64,000 nt of DNA from Pseudomonas sp. BMS12 (GCF_001592875.1 NZ_LSOF01000004.1:36321-100320), one strand, 5' to 3'. Counted from the first letter of the stretch, positions 34,971-45,854 are shown. Numbers and translations: made by a program. The notes: generated by a model from the sequence alone, not told the origin.

Positions 34971-37900
34971 ATGCAACCCACCCTTTCCCGCCCGCTGCGT
35001 GTGGCTGGGGCCTACCTGGCCTTCAGCATCGCCTGGATATTGCTCGGCGACCTGCTGCTGCAGGCCCTGCCGGTGGATGCGGCGACCCAGGCCATGCTGC
35101 AGACCGCCAAGGGCCTGTTCTTCGTCGCCCTCAGCAGCCTGCTGATCCTGCTGCTGTGCCGCCATGAACTGCGTACCCAGCAACAGCTCGAACAGGGCCT
35201 GCGCCAGCGCGTGCTGTTGTTACAGCAGACCCAGCGCGATGTCGGCCTGGGCAGCTGGGAATACGACGGCCGCCGACTGCACTGGTCGGCCGAGGCCCTG
35301 CGCCTGTTCGAGCGCCCGGACAGCGACAACATCGGCAGCCTCGACGAGCTGCTCAACTGGCTCTACCCGGCCGACCGCAACGCCGTTCAGCGTGCCCTGG
35401 ATGCCACACTGGAGGCCGGCGCACCGCTGCTGGTCAATGCCCGTCTCAATCGCCCGAACAACGAGACGCCGGTGTGGCTGATGTTGCGCGGCAGCGCAGA
35501 CGCCGGTGGCAGCGCCCACGGCAGCGTGCAGAACATCAGTACGCAGAAGCGCGACGAACAGGCCCTGCGCGAGAGCGAGCAACGCTTCCGCCAACTGTTC
35601 GAGCAGACCCCGCGCATCGCCGTGCAGGGCTACGACCGCGAGCGCCGGGTGATCTTCTGGAACCAGGCCAGCACCCAGCTCTACGGCTACAGCGTGAGCG
35701 AGGCCATGGGCCGGCGCCTGGAGGAGCTGATCATTCCACCGGCCATGCAGAGCCAGGTGGTCAGCGCCATTAATTCCTGGATGATCGGCGGCCCGGCCAT
35801 CCCCGCCGCAGAGCTGACCCTGCGCCACCGCGACGGCAACGAGGTGCACGTCTACTCCAGCCACCTGATCATCCGCAACGCGCGCAACCAGCTGGAGATG
35901 TACTGCATCGACATCGACCTGGGTCAGCAGAGAAGTGCCCACCATGACCTGGAAGCCAGCGAAACGCGCTATCGCGAGCTGGTGGAGCAACTGCACGAGG
36001 CGATCTTCCTCACCGACACGGGCGGGCGCCTGATCTTTCTCAACCCGGCCTGGCAGACCATCACCGGCTACAGCATCCAGGAAAGCCTCGGCCGGCCGCT
36101 GCTGGACTTCATTGAAGAGGACTATCAGGCGCTGCTTGCCGAGCAGGTATCGGCCATCCTCGCGCGCCAGTCCAGCGCCTGGCTCGGCGAGTTGCGCCTG
36201 CGCGACGCCAGTGGCCGCCAGCTGTGGGTCTCCCTGCGCCTGGCCGCCGAATCGCAGCACGACCTGGGCCTGCGCGGCAGCCTCAGCGACATCGAGGAGC
36301 ACCGCAACAGCCAGGCCCTGCAGGAGGCCCGCAACGCCGTGCTCGATCGCATGCTGGCGCAACGGCCACTGCCGGAAACCCTCACCGACATGGCCCTGCG
36401 CCTGGAGCGCATCAGCCCGGAGATGCTGGTGGCGGTGCTGCTTGCCGAGCATGACGAACTGCAAGTGCTGGCAGCGCCCAGCCTGCCCGCCAACTACAGC
36501 GAGCTGGTCAACGGCTCGCCGGTGCAGCTCGACATGGGCAGCGGTTGCCATGCCGCCGCCAGTGGCGAGCTGACCATCATCGAGGACATCGCCAGCCATC
36601 CGAACTGGGTGACGCTGCGCGAACACGCCAGCCTGGCCGGCATACGCTCCGGCTGGTCAATGCCGTTCAAGAGCGACCAGGGCGATGTGCTCGGGGTATT
36701 CGCCATCTACTACCGCAACCAGGCTCGCCCCGCCCCGGAAGACATTGCTCTGGTAACCGAATTCACCCGCCTGGCCGGCCTCGCCGTACGCCAGCATCAG
36801 CGCACCGCCGAGCGCCTGCAGAGCGAACTGCGCTTTCGCGCCACCTTCGAACAGGCTGCCGTCGGCATCGCCCACCTGGCGCCGGACGGCCACTGGCTGC
36901 GGGTCAACCAGCGTCTGTGCCAGATGCTCGGCTACAGCCGCGAGCAGCTGCTGGAGCTGACGTTCCAGGACATCACCCACCCGGATGACCTGCTCAAGGA
37001 CCTGGAGCAGACCCAGCGCCTGCTGCGCGGCGAGATCAATCGACTGACCCTGGAGAAGCGCTACCTGCGCCGCGACGGCAGCACGCTCTGGACCAATCTG
37101 AATGCCACCCTGGTGCGCCACACCAACGGCGAGCCGCACTACTTCATCTCGGTGGTGGAAGACATCGGCCTGCACAAACAGCACGAACTGGCCCTGCGCC
37201 AGGCCGCCACCGTGTTCGAAAGTACCCAGGAGGCGGTGGTGATTCTCGATGCCAGGCGGCGCATCATCACCTGCAATCCGGCCTTCAATCAGATCACCGG
37301 CCTCAGCTCACACCAGGCCATCGGTCAGCGCCTGCCACTCAAGCCCGGCAATGGCCTGGAGCGTGAGCGCTACCGCAACCTGTGGCGCAAGGTCCGCGAT
37401 GGCGAGAACTGGCAAGGCGAGCTGAGCGGGCGCCGCCCGGATGGCTCGTCCTTCCCCTTCTGGCTCACCGCCAGCCGGGTACGCGACTGCGACCCCCAGC
37501 AGCCGCAATACGTCCTGACCTTCACCGACCTCAGCCAGTACCGCGACAGCCAGGAGCGCCTGGCCCACCTGACCCACTTCGACACGCTCACCGACCTGCC
37601 CAACCGCCTCTATGCCCTGGAGCGCCTCGGCCACGCGCTGGAGCACGCCCAGCGCCACAAGGAACGAGTCGCGCTGTTGTACTTCGACCTAGACAACTTC
37701 AAGACAATCAACGAGAGCCTCGGCCACAAGGTTGGCGACGAGCTGCTGGTGGCCGTGGCTCGGCGCCTGCAACAACGCCTGCGCAACGAAGACACCCTGG
37801 CCCGCCTGAGCAGCGACGAATTCCTGGTGGTAGTGGAAAACCTGCAACGCCCGGAGGAGGCCGCCGCCATCGCCCGCACCCTGATCGAGCTACTGGAGCG

Positions 37901-38870
37901 CCCCCTGCCGCTGGGCAGCGGTGGGCGCGAGGCCTATCTGAGCGCCAGCATCGGCATCAGCCTGTACCCGGACGACGGCCTGAGCAGCGACGACCTGCTG
38001 CGCAATGCCGACAGCGCCCTGCACCAGGCCAAACAGGAGGGGCGTAACACCTATCGTTTCTACACCCAGGGGCTGACCCACCAGGCGCACACCCGCCTGA
38101 CCCTCGAAGGTCGCCTGCGCCAGGCGCTGAAGCGCAACGAGTTCACCCTGCACTACCAGCCGCTGGTCAACGCCACGGACGGCAGCGCCATCGGCGTGGA
38201 GGCGCTGCTGCGCTGGAACAGCAGCGAAGGCATGGTCTCGCCGGCGCAGTTCATTCCCCTGGCCGAGGACACCGGGTTGATCGTGCCCATCGGCACCTGG
38301 GTCCTGCGCGAAGCCTGCCGGCAGATGCAGTTCTGGCGTCAGCAGGGCCTGGCCTTGCAGACCCTGGCGGTGAACCTGTCGCCACGCCAGTTCCGCCAGG
38401 CCGATCTGGTCCAGCAGGTGCGCGAAGCCCTGCACGACAGCGGCCTGCCGGCCGAGCATCTGGAACTGGAGATCACCGAAGGCGCCCTGATCGAAAACCT
38501 CGAACAGACCCAGGCCACCCTGGCCGCCCTCAAGGGCCTGGGTTTGAAGCTGGCCGTCGACGACTTCGGCACCGGCTACTCGTCGCTGGCCTACCTGCGG
38601 CGCTTCCCGCTGGACAAACTGAAGATCGACCAGAGCTTCATGCGCGGCGTGCCGGAAGACCAGGCCAACCTGGAAATCGCCGCCACCATCATCGGCCTGG
38701 CGCGCAACCTCAAGCTGCGTGTGCTGGCCGAAGGGGTGGAGACCCATGAGCAACTGCAGGCCCTGCGCCAGCTGGGCTGCGAGCAGTGCCAGGGCTACCT
38801 GTTCAGCCGCCCGCTGAGCGCCGTGCAGCTGGCCCACTGGCTACGCAGCGGGCATCAGTCGGCGGGTTGA
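34971..38870 (+). CDS. Membrane PAS/GAF/GGDEF/EAL protein (probable c-di-GMP phosphodiesterase)
   Basis: 1299 residues. Two N-terminal helices (about 12-32, 47-64), then a series of PAS domains (about 80-190, 200-320, 330-440), a GAF domain (about 455-620), two more PAS domains (about 625-740, 750-860), a GGDEF-type domain and an EAL domain. The GGDEF site is altered to Ser947-Ser948-Asp-Glu-Phe, so cyclase activity is doubtful. The EAL domain keeps Glu1077-Ala-Leu-Leu and DDFGTGYSSLAYL, consistent with c-di-GMP hydrolysis. The altered GGDEF may instead bind GTP as a regulator. Inputs of PAS/GAF are unknown. Confidence 0.9.
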   Translation: MQPTLSRPLRVAGAYLAFSIAWILLGDLLLQALPVDAATQAMLQTAKGLFFVALSSLLILLLCRHELRTQQQLEQGLRQRVLLLQQTQRDVGLGSWEYDGRRLHWSAEALRLFERPDSDNIGSLDELLNWLYPADRNAVQRALDATLEAGAPLLVNARLNRPNNETPVWLMLRGSADAGGSAHGSVQNISTQKRDEQALRESEQRFRQLFEQTPRIAVQGYDRERRVIFWNQASTQLYGYSVSEAMGRRLEELIIPPAMQSQVVSAINSWMIGGPAIPAAELTLRHRDGNEVHVYSSHLIIRNARNQLEMYCIDIDLGQQRSAHHDLEASETRYRELVEQLHEAIFLTDTGGRLIFLNPAWQTITGYSIQESLGRPLLDFIEEDYQALLAEQVSAILARQSSAWLGELRLRDASGRQLWVSLRLAAESQHDLGLRGSLSDIEEHRNSQALQEARNAVLDRMLAQRPLPETLTDMALRLERISPEMLVAVLLAEHDELQVLAAPSLPANYSELVNGSPVQLDMGSGCHAAASGELTIIEDIASHPNWVTLREHASLAGIRSGWSMPFKSDQGDVLGVFAIYYRNQARPAPEDIALVTEFTRLAGLAVRQHQRTAERLQSELRFRATFEQAAVGIAHLAPDGHWLRVNQRLCQMLGYSREQLLELTFQDITHPDDLLKDLEQTQRLLRGEINRLTLEKRYLRRDGSTLWTNLNATLVRHTNGEPHYFISVVEDIGLHKQHELALRQAATVFESTQEAVVILDARRRIITCNPAFNQITGLSSHQAIGQRLPLKPGNGLERERYRNLWRKVRDGENWQGELSGRRPDGSSFPFWLTASRVRDCDPQQPQYVLTFTDLSQYRDSQERLAHLTHFDTLTDLPNRLYALERLGHALEHAQRHKERVALLYFDLDNFKTINESLGHKVGDELLVAVARRLQQRLRNEDTLARLSSDEFLVVVENLQRPEEAAAIARTLIELLERPLPLGSGGREAYLSASIGISLYPDDGLSSDDLLRNADSALHQAKQEGRNTYRFYTQGLTHQAHTRLTLEGRLRQALKRNEFTLHYQPLVNATDGSAIGVEALLRWNSSEGMVSPAQFIPLAEDTGLIVPIGTWVLREACRQMQFWRQQGLALQTLAVNLSPRQFRQADLVQQVREALHDSGLPAEHLELEITEGALIENLEQTQATLAALKGLGLKLAVDDFGTGYSSLAYLRRFPLDKLKIDQSFMRGVPEDQANLEIAATIIGLARNLKLRVLAEGVETHEQLQALRQLGCEQCQGYLFSRPLSAVQLAHWLRSGHQSAG

Positions 38871-38937
38871 TCCAGATCATGGCGGCGCGCCGACTGGCGC
38901 CTAGACTGCATGCTCCGGCTCACTCTGGAGAGCAGCG

Positions 38938-39126
38938 ATGGACATCCACATCCGCCCCCTGAAAACCGCCAACGGCACCCGCTGGCAGGTCTGCATGGAT
39001 CAACATGGCGTCAGCTTTCGCAGCGAAGCCGAAGCGCAGGACTTCGTGCGCGTCCTGGAGGCGCGCCTGAAGGCCCCACATCCCCTGCCCTGGCGCGGCA
39101 TACCGGCGATACGCAGCGCCAGCTGA
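38938..39126 (+). CDS. Small conserved-looking protein, unknown function
   Basis: 62 residues starting MDIHIRPLKTANGTRWQVCM with a GGAG ribosome site (GGAGAGCAGCG-ATG) and a CTAGACT-like -10 about 37 bases upstream. Composition is that of a small soluble alpha/beta protein with no signal or membrane segment. It sits after the large c-di-GMP gene but probably has its own promoter. Confidence 0.6.
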   Translation: MDIHIRPLKTANGTRWQVCMDQHGVSFRSEAEAQDFVRVLEARLKAPHPLPWRGIPAIRSAS

Positions 39127-39131
39127 GCGGC

Positions 39132-40319
39132 TCAGAACTCCAGCGACAACTTGCGCGCATGCCGGGCGGTGAAGAACGCCAGCACCACGGTCAACACGCC
39201 GCACAACATGATGACCAGCGCCATCGGCCGTGCCGTACCGTCGTGCAGCACACCGACCAGGATCGAAGCTCCCGCCGCCACACAGAACTGCAGCGAACCC
39301 ATCAGCGCCGAGGCACTGCCGGCCTGGGCGCCCTGCCCGGCCATGGCACAGGCCGAGGCATTGGGCAGGATGCACGATAGGCTGGCCATGCATACGAACA
39401 GCGGCAGCAGCAGCGGCCACAGCTGCGCCGGTTGCGCCATGGCCACCAGCAGCAGTCCCAGTGCCGCGCTCAGGTAGACCCAGACCGTGCGCTTGAGCCA
39501 GTACCCGGGGCCATGGTGGCGCAGCAGCCAGCCATTGAACTGGGCGGTGAGGATAAAACCGGCGGCATTCATGCCGAACAGCCAGCCGTAGTTCTCCGCC
39601 GACACCCCATACAGCTCGATGAAGACAAAGGGCGAGCCGGAGATGTAGGCGAACATGCCGGCCATGGCCACGCCCCCGGTCAGGCCGTGGCCGATCAGCA
39701 ACGGGTCGCGCAGCAGGCCCCAGTAGCGGCCCAGGGCGCCACTCAGGGGTTGCACCGGCAGCGCGGGCGAGCGCGTTTCCGGCAACCACAGCAGCACGCC
39801 GAACAGGCACAAGGCACCGAACAGCATCAGGCCGTGGAAGATCGACTCCCAGCCGAACAGGCGCAGCAGGATGCCGCCGCCCAGGGGCGCCAGAATCGGC
39901 GCCACGCCCATGACCAGCATCAGCTTGGAGAACGCCTTGGCCGAAGCCAGCGGGTCGCACAGGTCGCGAACCACTGCCCGCGAGATGACCATGCCGGCAC
40001 AGCCACCCAGCGCCTGCACGAAGCGCGCAACGATCAGCCACTCCAGACTCTGCGCCAATGCACAGGCCAGCGACGCCAGGACGAACAGCGTCACCCCGAC
40101 CAGCAGCGGCTTGCGCCGGCCGAAGCGATCGGCCAATGGGCCATAGATCAGCTGACCGAGCGCGACGCCGGCGAAGTAGGACGCCAGCGACAGCTGGACA
40201 TGCTCGACATCGGTCGCAAAGGCCCTGGCCAGAGCCGGAAAGCTCGGCAGGTAGAAATCGATCGCCATGGGCCCGAAAGCACTGAGGGCGCCAAGGATCA
40301 ACAGAATACGAAAGCTCAT
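39132..40319 (-). CDS. Bcr/CflA family multidrug efflux transporter (MFS)
   Basis: 395-residue, 12-helix drug:proton antiporter. The family start (LGALSAFGPMAIDFYLPSFP), the MFS motif A (GPLADRFGRRKPLL) and RFVQALGGCAGMVISRAVVRD place it with bicyclomycin/sulfonamide exporters. It lies downstream of the RND genes on the same strand with a 152-base gap that holds no clear terminator. Confidence 0.92.
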   Translation of the reverse strand: MSFRILLILGALSAFGPMAIDFYLPSFPALARAFATDVEHVQLSLASYFAGVALGQLIYGPLADRFGRRKPLLVGVTLFVLASLACALAQSLEWLIVARFVQALGGCAGMVISRAVVRDLCDPLASAKAFSKLMLVMGVAPILAPLGGGILLRLFGWESIFHGLMLFGALCLFGVLLWLPETRSPALPVQPLSGALGRYWGLLRDPLLIGHGLTGGVAMAGMFAYISGSPFVFIELYGVSAENYGWLFGMNAAGFILTAQFNGWLLRHHGPGYWLKRTVWVYLSAALGLLLVAMAQPAQLWPLLLPLFVCMASLSCILPNASACAMAGQGAQAGSASALMGSLQFCVAAGASILVGVLHDGTARPMALVIMLCGVLTVVLAFFTARHARKLSLEF

Positions 40320-40471
40320 GACTCATCCACTGTGGGGCGTACCCCGGAAAACCAAGGGCGCCCAAGGCCCTGTACGAAAACGCCTGCGCTCGGCGACTTT
40401 TCGTAAGGAACCTACAGGCGCCCGGTGCTTGCAACTGCAACTCTGGTACGGCGACTCACCTGGCCGGCCGA

Positions 40472-43400
40472 TCAATGCGGCTCCACGGCCTTGCCCTTCT
40501 TCCTGCCCAGCTTCTCGCCCAGGGATTCCACCAGCAGGTAGAACATCGGGATCATGAAGGTGGCCAGCAGGGTCGCGGCCAGCATGCCGCCGATCACCCC
40601 GGTGCCGATCGAGTGGCGGCTGGCAGAGCCGGCGCCGGTACTGATGGCCAGCGGCACGCAGCCGAGGATGAAGGCCAGCGAAGTCATCACGATCGGCCGG
40701 AAACGCAGCTTGGCCGCCTCGAAGGCCGAATCGAAGATACCCTTGCCCTCGGCGCGCAGCATCACGGCGAACTCGACGATGAGGATGGCATTCTTCGCCG
40801 CCAGACCGATCAGGGTCACCAGGCCGACCTGGAAGTACACGTCGTTCTGGATGCCGCGCAGCCACACCGCGAGAATTGCGCCGAACACGGCGAACGGCAC
40901 CGCGGTGACCACCGCCAGCGGCAGGGTCCAGCGCTCGTACTGGGCGGCGAGAATCAGGAACACCATGATCAGGCCGAATATGAACGCCGTACTGCCCGAA
41001 CCCTGGGTCGCCACTTCCTGATAGGCGGAGCCGATCCAGCCCAGGCTGTAGTCACTGCCGAGCACCTCGTCGGCGACTTCCTGCATGGCCGCCAGAGCCT
41101 GGCCGGAGCTGTAGCCTTTTGCCGGGCCGCCGAGAATCTTGGCCGCCGGGTAGACGTTGAAACGCGCATAGGTGTCCGGGCCGAGGATACGCCGCACCTT
41201 GATCAGGGAGGTCAGCGGCACCAGATCGCCACCGCTGGCGCGCACGTAGACCTGGGACAGGTCCTCCGGCTTGCGCCGGAATTCCGACTCCGACTGCAGG
41301 CTCACCTGCCAGGTACGTCCGAACAGGGTGAAGTCGTTGACGTAGTAACTGCCGAAGGTCGACTGCATGGCGGTGAACACATCGCTGATCGAGACATCCA
41401 GAGCGCGAGCCTTGGTGCGGTCGAGATCGATGTAGTACTGCGGCACGTTGGCACTGAAGGTGCTCTGCACCCCCGCCAGCTCCGGGCGTTTGCTCGCCGC
41501 CTCGGTAAACGCCCGCACCTTCTCCGCCAGTTGCTGGACGCTGCCGCCGGCACGATCCTGGATGTAACCCTCGAAACCGCCGGTGGTACTCATGCCGGTA
41601 ATCGGCGGCGGGTTGAAGCTCATCACCACGCCGTCTTTCTCCGTCATGCCCATGCCCATGAATTCGCGGGTCAGGTTGCGCGCATCGAGTTCAGGTGTGG
41701 TGCGCTCCGACCAGTCCTTGAGGGGTACGAAGGACACGCCGGCATTGGTGCGGTTACCGAAGGTGAGTACGTCGAAACCGGCGAAGGTCACCACATCCTC
41801 CACCGCCGGGTGCTTCATCAGCTTCTCGGTGAAATCGTGGGTCAAGGCGTCGGTACGATTGACCGAAGCGGCTGGCGGCAGGAAGTAGGCATTGATCACA
41901 TAGCCCTGATCCTCGTCCGGCACCAGCGAGCCTGGTACCCGCGCGAACAGCAGCACCATCAGGCCGATCATGCCACCGAACAGCAGCAGACCAACCGCCG
42001 AGCGCTTGAGGAAGAACGCCACACCGGCGCCATAGCCGTCGGTCATGCGTTCGAAAAAACGGTTGAACAGACGGAAGGGCGCGGCCGGCTCGCTGTGATC
42101 CTCCTTCAGCAGCAGGGCGCACAACGCCGGCGACAAGGTCAGGGCGACGATACCGGAGATCACCACGGAGACGGCGATGGTGATCGCGAACTGCTTGTAC
42201 ATCTCACCCGCCAGACCACCGAGGAAGCCCACCGGGACGAACACGGCACACAGCACCAGGACGATGGCGATGATCGGCCCAGTCACCTCCTCCATGGCCT
42301 CGATCGCCGCCTCACGCGCGCTGAGTTTCTTGGTGCGCATGACCCGCTCGACGTTCTCGATCACCACGATGGCGTCGTCGACCACGATGCCGATGGCCAG
42401 CACCATGCCGAACAGGCTCAGCAGGTTGATCGAGAAGCCCAGGGCGTACATGCCGGCGAAGGTGCCGACCAGCGACACCGGAATGGCCAGCACCGGAATC
42501 AGCGTGGCGCGCCAGTTCTGCAGGAAGATGTATACCACCAGCACCACCAGCAACAGGGCCTCGAAGAAGGTGTGGATCACCTCCTCGATGGAGACCTCGA
42601 CGAACTTGGTGGTGTCGTAGGGGATCTTGTAGGTGATGCCTTCCGGGAAGCGCTTGGCCAGCCGTTCCATGGTGGTGACCACCGCCTCGGCGGTGTCCAG
42701 GGCGTTGGCGCCGGGCTGCAGGTAGATACCGAACGCGGCGTTCTGCTGGCCGTTGAGCGAGGTGACCAGGGAGTAGTCCTGCGCGCCCAGCTCGATGCGG
42801 GCCACGTCCTTGAGCAGCAGGCTGGCACCCGTCGGGTCGGAGCGCAGGATGACGTTCTCGAACTCTTTGGGATCCTTGAAGCGACCCTGGGTGGTCACCG
42901 TGTAGGTGAAGTCCTGCGGTGTCTGCAGCGGTTGCTGACCGAAACTGCCGGCGGCAAATTGCGAGTTCTGCTCACGGATGGCGTTGACCACGTCGGTGGG
43001 GGTCAGATCGTACTGCGCCAGCTTGTCCGGCCGCAGCCAGATACGCATCGAGTAATCCTTGGAGCCGAACTGACGGGCATCACCGACGCCGGGAATACGC
43101 TTGAGCTCGTCGATCACGTTGATCAACGCATAGTTGGAGATGAATACCGGGTCCTTGGAACCGTCCGGCGAATACAAGGTGATCACCTGGAGAATGTCCG
43201 AGGACTTCTTCTCCACCTTCACTCCCTGTCGGCGTACCTCTTCGGGCAGCTTGGCCAGGGCGGCCTGCACCCGGTTGTTGACATCGATGGTGGCCTGATC
43301 CGGGTCGCGACCCACCTCGAAGTACACCGACAGACTCATGCTGCCGCTGCTGGCCGAGTTGGACAGCTGGTAGATCATGCCCTCGACGCCGTTGATCTGC

Positions 43401-43603
43401 TGCTCCAGCGGCGCGGCCACGGTTTCGGCGATGACCTGAGCACTGGCACCTGGATAGCTGGCGGTGACCGAGACCTGCGGCGGCAGGATCTGCGGGTACT
43501 GGGCGATGGGCAAGGCGCGCATCGCCGACAGGCCGGCCAGGATGATGACGATGGAAATGACTGCGGCGAACACCGGCCGGTCGATGAAGAACTTGGAGAT
43601 CAC
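40472..43603 (-). CDS. RND multidrug efflux permease (HAE1/AcrB family)
   Basis: 1043-residue inner-membrane proton/drug antiporter of the trimeric AcrB type. The start [20 protein letters not shown] and the porter loops ([20 protein letters not shown]) are typical. The proton relay pair Asp-Asp is present in [15 protein letters not shown], and so is the TM10-12 segment [20 protein letters not shown]. The start is GTG with AAGGAG nine bases upstream. It follows the adaptor gene by 12 bases; no outer-membrane channel gene follows, so it must borrow an OprM/TolC-type channel. Confidence 0.93.
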   Translation of the reverse strand: MISKFFIDRPVFAAVISIVIILAGLSAMRALPIAQYPQILPPQVSVTASYPGASAQVIAETVAAPLEQQINGVEGMIYQLSNSASSGSMSLSVYFEVGRDPDQATIDVNNRVQAALAKLPEEVRRQGVKVEKKSSDILQVITLYSPDGSKDPVFISNYALINVIDELKRIPGVGDARQFGSKDYSMRIWLRPDKLAQYDLTPTDVVNAIREQNSQFAAGSFGQQPLQTPQDFTYTVTTQGRFKDPKEFENVILRSDPTGASLLLKDVARIELGAQDYSLVTSLNGQQNAAFGIYLQPGANALDTAEAVVTTMERLAKRFPEGITYKIPYDTTKFVEVSIEEVIHTFFEALLLVVLVVYIFLQNWRATLIPVLAIPVSLVGTFAGMYALGFSINLLSLFGMVLAIGIVVDDAIVVIENVERVMRTKKLSAREAAIEAMEEVTGPIIAIVLVLCAVFVPVGFLGGLAGEMYKQFAITIAVSVVISGIVALTLSPALCALLLKEDHSEPAAPFRLFNRFFERMTDGYGAGVAFFLKRSAVGLLLFGGMIGLMVLLFARVPGSLVPDEDQGYVINAYFLPPAASVNRTDALTHDFTEKLMKHPAVEDVVTFAGFDVLTFGNRTNAGVSFVPLKDWSERTTPELDARNLTREFMGMGMTEKDGVVMSFNPPPITGMSTTGGFEGYIQDRAGGSVQQLAEKVRAFTEAASKRPELAGVQSTFSANVPQYYIDLDRTKARALDVSISDVFTAMQSTFGSYYVNDFTLFGRTWQVSLQSESEFRRKPEDLSQVYVRASGGDLVPLTSLIKVRRILGPDTYARFNVYPAAKILGGPAKGYSSGQALAAMQEVADEVLGSDYSLGWIGSAYQEVATQGSGSTAFIFGLIMVFLILAAQYERWTLPLAVVTAVPFAVFGAILAVWLRGIQNDVYFQVGLVTLIGLAAKNAILIVEFAVMLRAEGKGIFDSAFEAAKLRFRPIVMTSLAFILGCVPLAISTGAGSASRHSIGTGVIGGMLAATLLATFMIPMFYLLVESLGEKLGRKKGKAVEPH

Positions 43604-43615
43604 TGGCGGCGCTCC

Positions 43616-44767
43616 TTATTGCTGCGCGGCGGCAGGCTTGTCCACTATCTTCACCGGGGCATCGGCATGCACCTTGGGCAGTCCTTCGACTATCACCCGG
43701 TCACCAGCGGAGAGGCCGCTGTCCACGACCCAGCGGCCGCCAGAAGTCTGCGCAGTGGTCACCGGGCGCATGCGCGCCAGGCCCTGATCATCGACGATGA
43801 ACACGAAGGTGCCATTGGGGCTCTGCGAGACGGCCCGCTCCGGCACGGTGATGGCGTTGGGCTTGTTGATGCCCTTGATCAGCACGCGCACGAACTGGCC
43901 GGGCAGCAGGCTCTGTTCCGGGTTGGGCACCACGGCACGGGCACTGACGGTACCGGTGCTGCGGTCGACCAGGCTGTCGGTGAAGTCCACCTTGCCTTCC
44001 AGCGGATAAGTGCTGCCGTCGCCGAACTTGATCACCGCGCTGGCGTGGTACCCCTCGCGCAGCAGGTTGCCGCTCAGCAGGCCGGCGCGGACGCGCTCCA
44101 CATCGCGGTCCGCGGCGGCGAAGTTGACGTAGATGGGGTCGAGCTGGGTGATCTGGGTCAGCAGGCTGGCATTGGGATCGCCGGCCACCATCAGGCTGCC
44201 CTCGGACACCGTTTCCTTGCTGGTGATGCCGGAGATCGGCGCCTTCACCGTGGTGTAGTCGAGGTCGATCTGCTTGGCCTGCACCTCGGCCTTGGCCGCC
44301 TCGATATTGGCCTTGCTCTGCTCGAAGTTGGAGATGGCATTGTCCAGCTCGCTCTCACTGGCAAAGCCCTTCTTCTGCAGCTCGCGGATACGCTTGAGAT
44401 CGCGCTCGGTCTGCCGGTAGCGCGCCTGTTCCTGAGCCAGGGCGCCCTTGGCCCGCCCCAGCGCGGCCTCATAGGGACGTGGGTCGATGCGGAACAGCAC
44501 CTGGCCCTGCTTGACCTGGCTGCCTTCCTGATAGGTGCGCTCCTGCAGGATGCCGCTGACCTGGGCGCGCACCTGTACCTCACGGTAGCCGGCAGTACGT
44601 GCCGCATACTCCAGCTCCAGCGGCACGGTTTCGGTCTTGGCTTCCTCAACCACCACCTCGGGCGGCGGCATCTGCTGCGCACCGGGCTCTGCCGCCTGCA
44701 ATGAAGAACCAAACAGCAGCCCGAGAGCTAGAGTTCCGAGGGCGAATGGAAGCTGGCGCGCAAGCAT
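43616..44767 (-). CDS. RND efflux periplasmic adaptor (membrane fusion protein)
   Basis: 383-residue adaptor: signal peptide LPFALGTLALGLLFGSSLQA, lipoyl half-motifs, alpha-helical hairpin (about 90-160) and beta-barrel (SEGSLMVAGDPNASLLTQI ... VYVNFAA-like). There is no lipobox cysteine after the signal sequence, so unlike MexA it should be a free periplasmic protein or remain tethered by an uncleaved signal. The ATG at 44767 follows GGAG. Confidence 0.92.
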   Translation of the reverse strand: MLARQLPFALGTLALGLLFGSSLQAAEPGAQQMPPPEVVVEEAKTETVPLELEYAARTAGYREVQVRAQVSGILQERTYQEGSQVKQGQVLFRIDPRPYEAALGRAKGALAQEQARYRQTERDLKRIRELQKKGFASESELDNAISNFEQSKANIEAAKAEVQAKQIDLDYTTVKAPISGITSKETVSEGSLMVAGDPNASLLTQITQLDPIYVNFAAADRDVERVRAGLLSGNLLREGYHASAVIKFGDGSTYPLEGKVDFTDSLVDRSTGTVSARAVVPNPEQSLLPGQFVRVLIKGINKPNAITVPERAVSQSPNGTFVFIVDDQGLARMRPVTTAQTSGGRWVVDSGLSAGDRVIVEGLPKVHADAPVKIVDKPAAAQQ

Positions 44768-44821
44768 GTGTCGTCTCCGTGACTTCGGATCGGGCAATTG
44801 CCCGGAAAGGTGCAATGCTAA

Positions 44822-44843
44822 TTACATACACAAATGTCTGTAA
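44822..44843. promoter_or_regulatory. TetR/TtgR-like operator
   Basis: TTACA-N12-TGTAA (TTACATACACAAATGTCTGT ending AA) between the divergent adaptor and TetR genes resembles the TTACA...TGTAA operators of TtgR/AcrR-type repressors. Confidence 0.7.
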
Positions 44844-44916
44844 ACCAAAGTGTGGCGCAAATATCGCTACACTGCGTTCCCCAGCACAGAGCCTAGCCCG
44901 AAACCCACGACTCAAC

Positions 44917-45549
44917 ATGCGCAGAACCAAAGAGCAAGCCGAACAGACTCGCGTCGCCATCCTCGCGGCCGCCGAGCAGCTGTTTCTGGAAAAGGGCGTC
45001 GCCCACACTAGCCTGGAGCAGATCGCGCGCGCCGCCGGCGTCACCCGCGGCGCCGTGTACTGGCACTTCGAAAGCAAGGCCCACCTGTTTCACAGCATGC
45101 TCAACCAGGTGCGCCTGCCCCCGGAGCAGATGGCCGAGCGCTTGGGCGACTGCACGGACGGTGACTCGCTGCTGGCCTTGCGCGAGCTGTGTGTGGAAGC
45201 TATCGAGAACCTGGCCCGCGACGAGCAGCGGCGGCGCATCTTCACCGTGCTGCTGCATCGCTGCGAATTCACCGATGAATTGCGCGAAGCCAAGGAACGC
45301 CACGACGCGTTCATCAACCAGTTCATCGCTCTGGTGGAGAACCTGTTGGCCCAGCCGCACAACCTGGCGCGCCTGCGACCCGGCATGACGCCGCGCCTGG
45401 CCGCACGGGCACTGCACGCGCTGATCGTCGGCCTGTTCACCGACTGGACCCGTGACCCGAGCCTGTTCGACCCGCTCGCCGACACCGGCCCGCTGATCGA
45501 TGCGCAACTGCATGGCCTGTTGCGCGAGTGGCAGCCGCCAACCTCTTAG
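44917..45549 (+). CDS. TetR-family repressor of the RND pump (AcrR/TtgR-like)
   Basis: 210 residues starting MRRTKEQAEQTRVAILAAAE. HTH: EQIARAAGVTRGAVYWHFES, the classic AcrR/TtgR recognition helix. A C-terminal drug-binding domain follows (MTPRLAARALHALIVGLFTD). Divergent from the adaptor-permease operon with an operator between them; drugs would relieve repression. Confidence 0.92.
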   Translation: MRRTKEQAEQTRVAILAAAEQLFLEKGVAHTSLEQIARAAGVTRGAVYWHFESKAHLFHSMLNQVRLPPEQMAERLGDCTDGDSLLALRELCVEAIENLARDEQRRRIFTVLLHRCEFTDELREAKERHDAFINQFIALVENLLAQPHNLARLRPGMTPRLAARALHALIVGLFTDWTRDPSLFDPLADTGPLIDAQLHGLLREWQPPTS

Positions 45550-45598
45550 CAGGGCTGGCGCACAGGGGCACCCCAGGACAAGGTGACCCCAAGGGCTA

Positions 45599-45796
45599 TC
45601 AAGCCGCGTCGGCCTCGTAGCCCTTGTCGCGAATGGCCTGCAGCAAGGCCTCCAGGCTCTGCCGCCCCTCAACCTGAACCTCGCCGGCGCCGAGGTCGAT
45701 CTGTACCTGCGCCGCCGGGTCGCCAGCCTGCAGCGCACGGGTGATGGCGCGTACGCAGTGGCCGCAGGACATGCCGGAAACTTTCAGAACATGCAT
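45599..45796 (-). CDS. copZ: Copper chaperone CopZ-like heavy-metal-associated protein
   Basis: 65-residue HMA domain beginning MHVLKVSGMSCGHCVRAITR, with metal site Met-Ser-Cys-Gly-His-Cys. It delivers cytosolic Cu(I), presumably to the CopA ATPase nearby. The sequence upstream on the minus strand holds a CueR-like promoter. The ATG at 45796 follows a GAGG. Confidence 0.9.
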   Translation of the reverse strand: MHVLKVSGMSCGHCVRAITRALQAGDPAAQVQIDLGAGEVQVEGRQSLEALLQAIRDKGYEADAA

Positions 45797-45854
45797 GGTG
45801 TGTACCTCTTGCTCGGGTGACAGTGAGCCTCCAACGGGCTCTGCAACCAGCCTC

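Noticed and set aside
40475..44704. 1409-codon plus-strand frame opposite the RND genes
   Set aside because: His/Gln/Gly-rich antisense product; the opposite strand encodes a canonical RND permease and adaptor.
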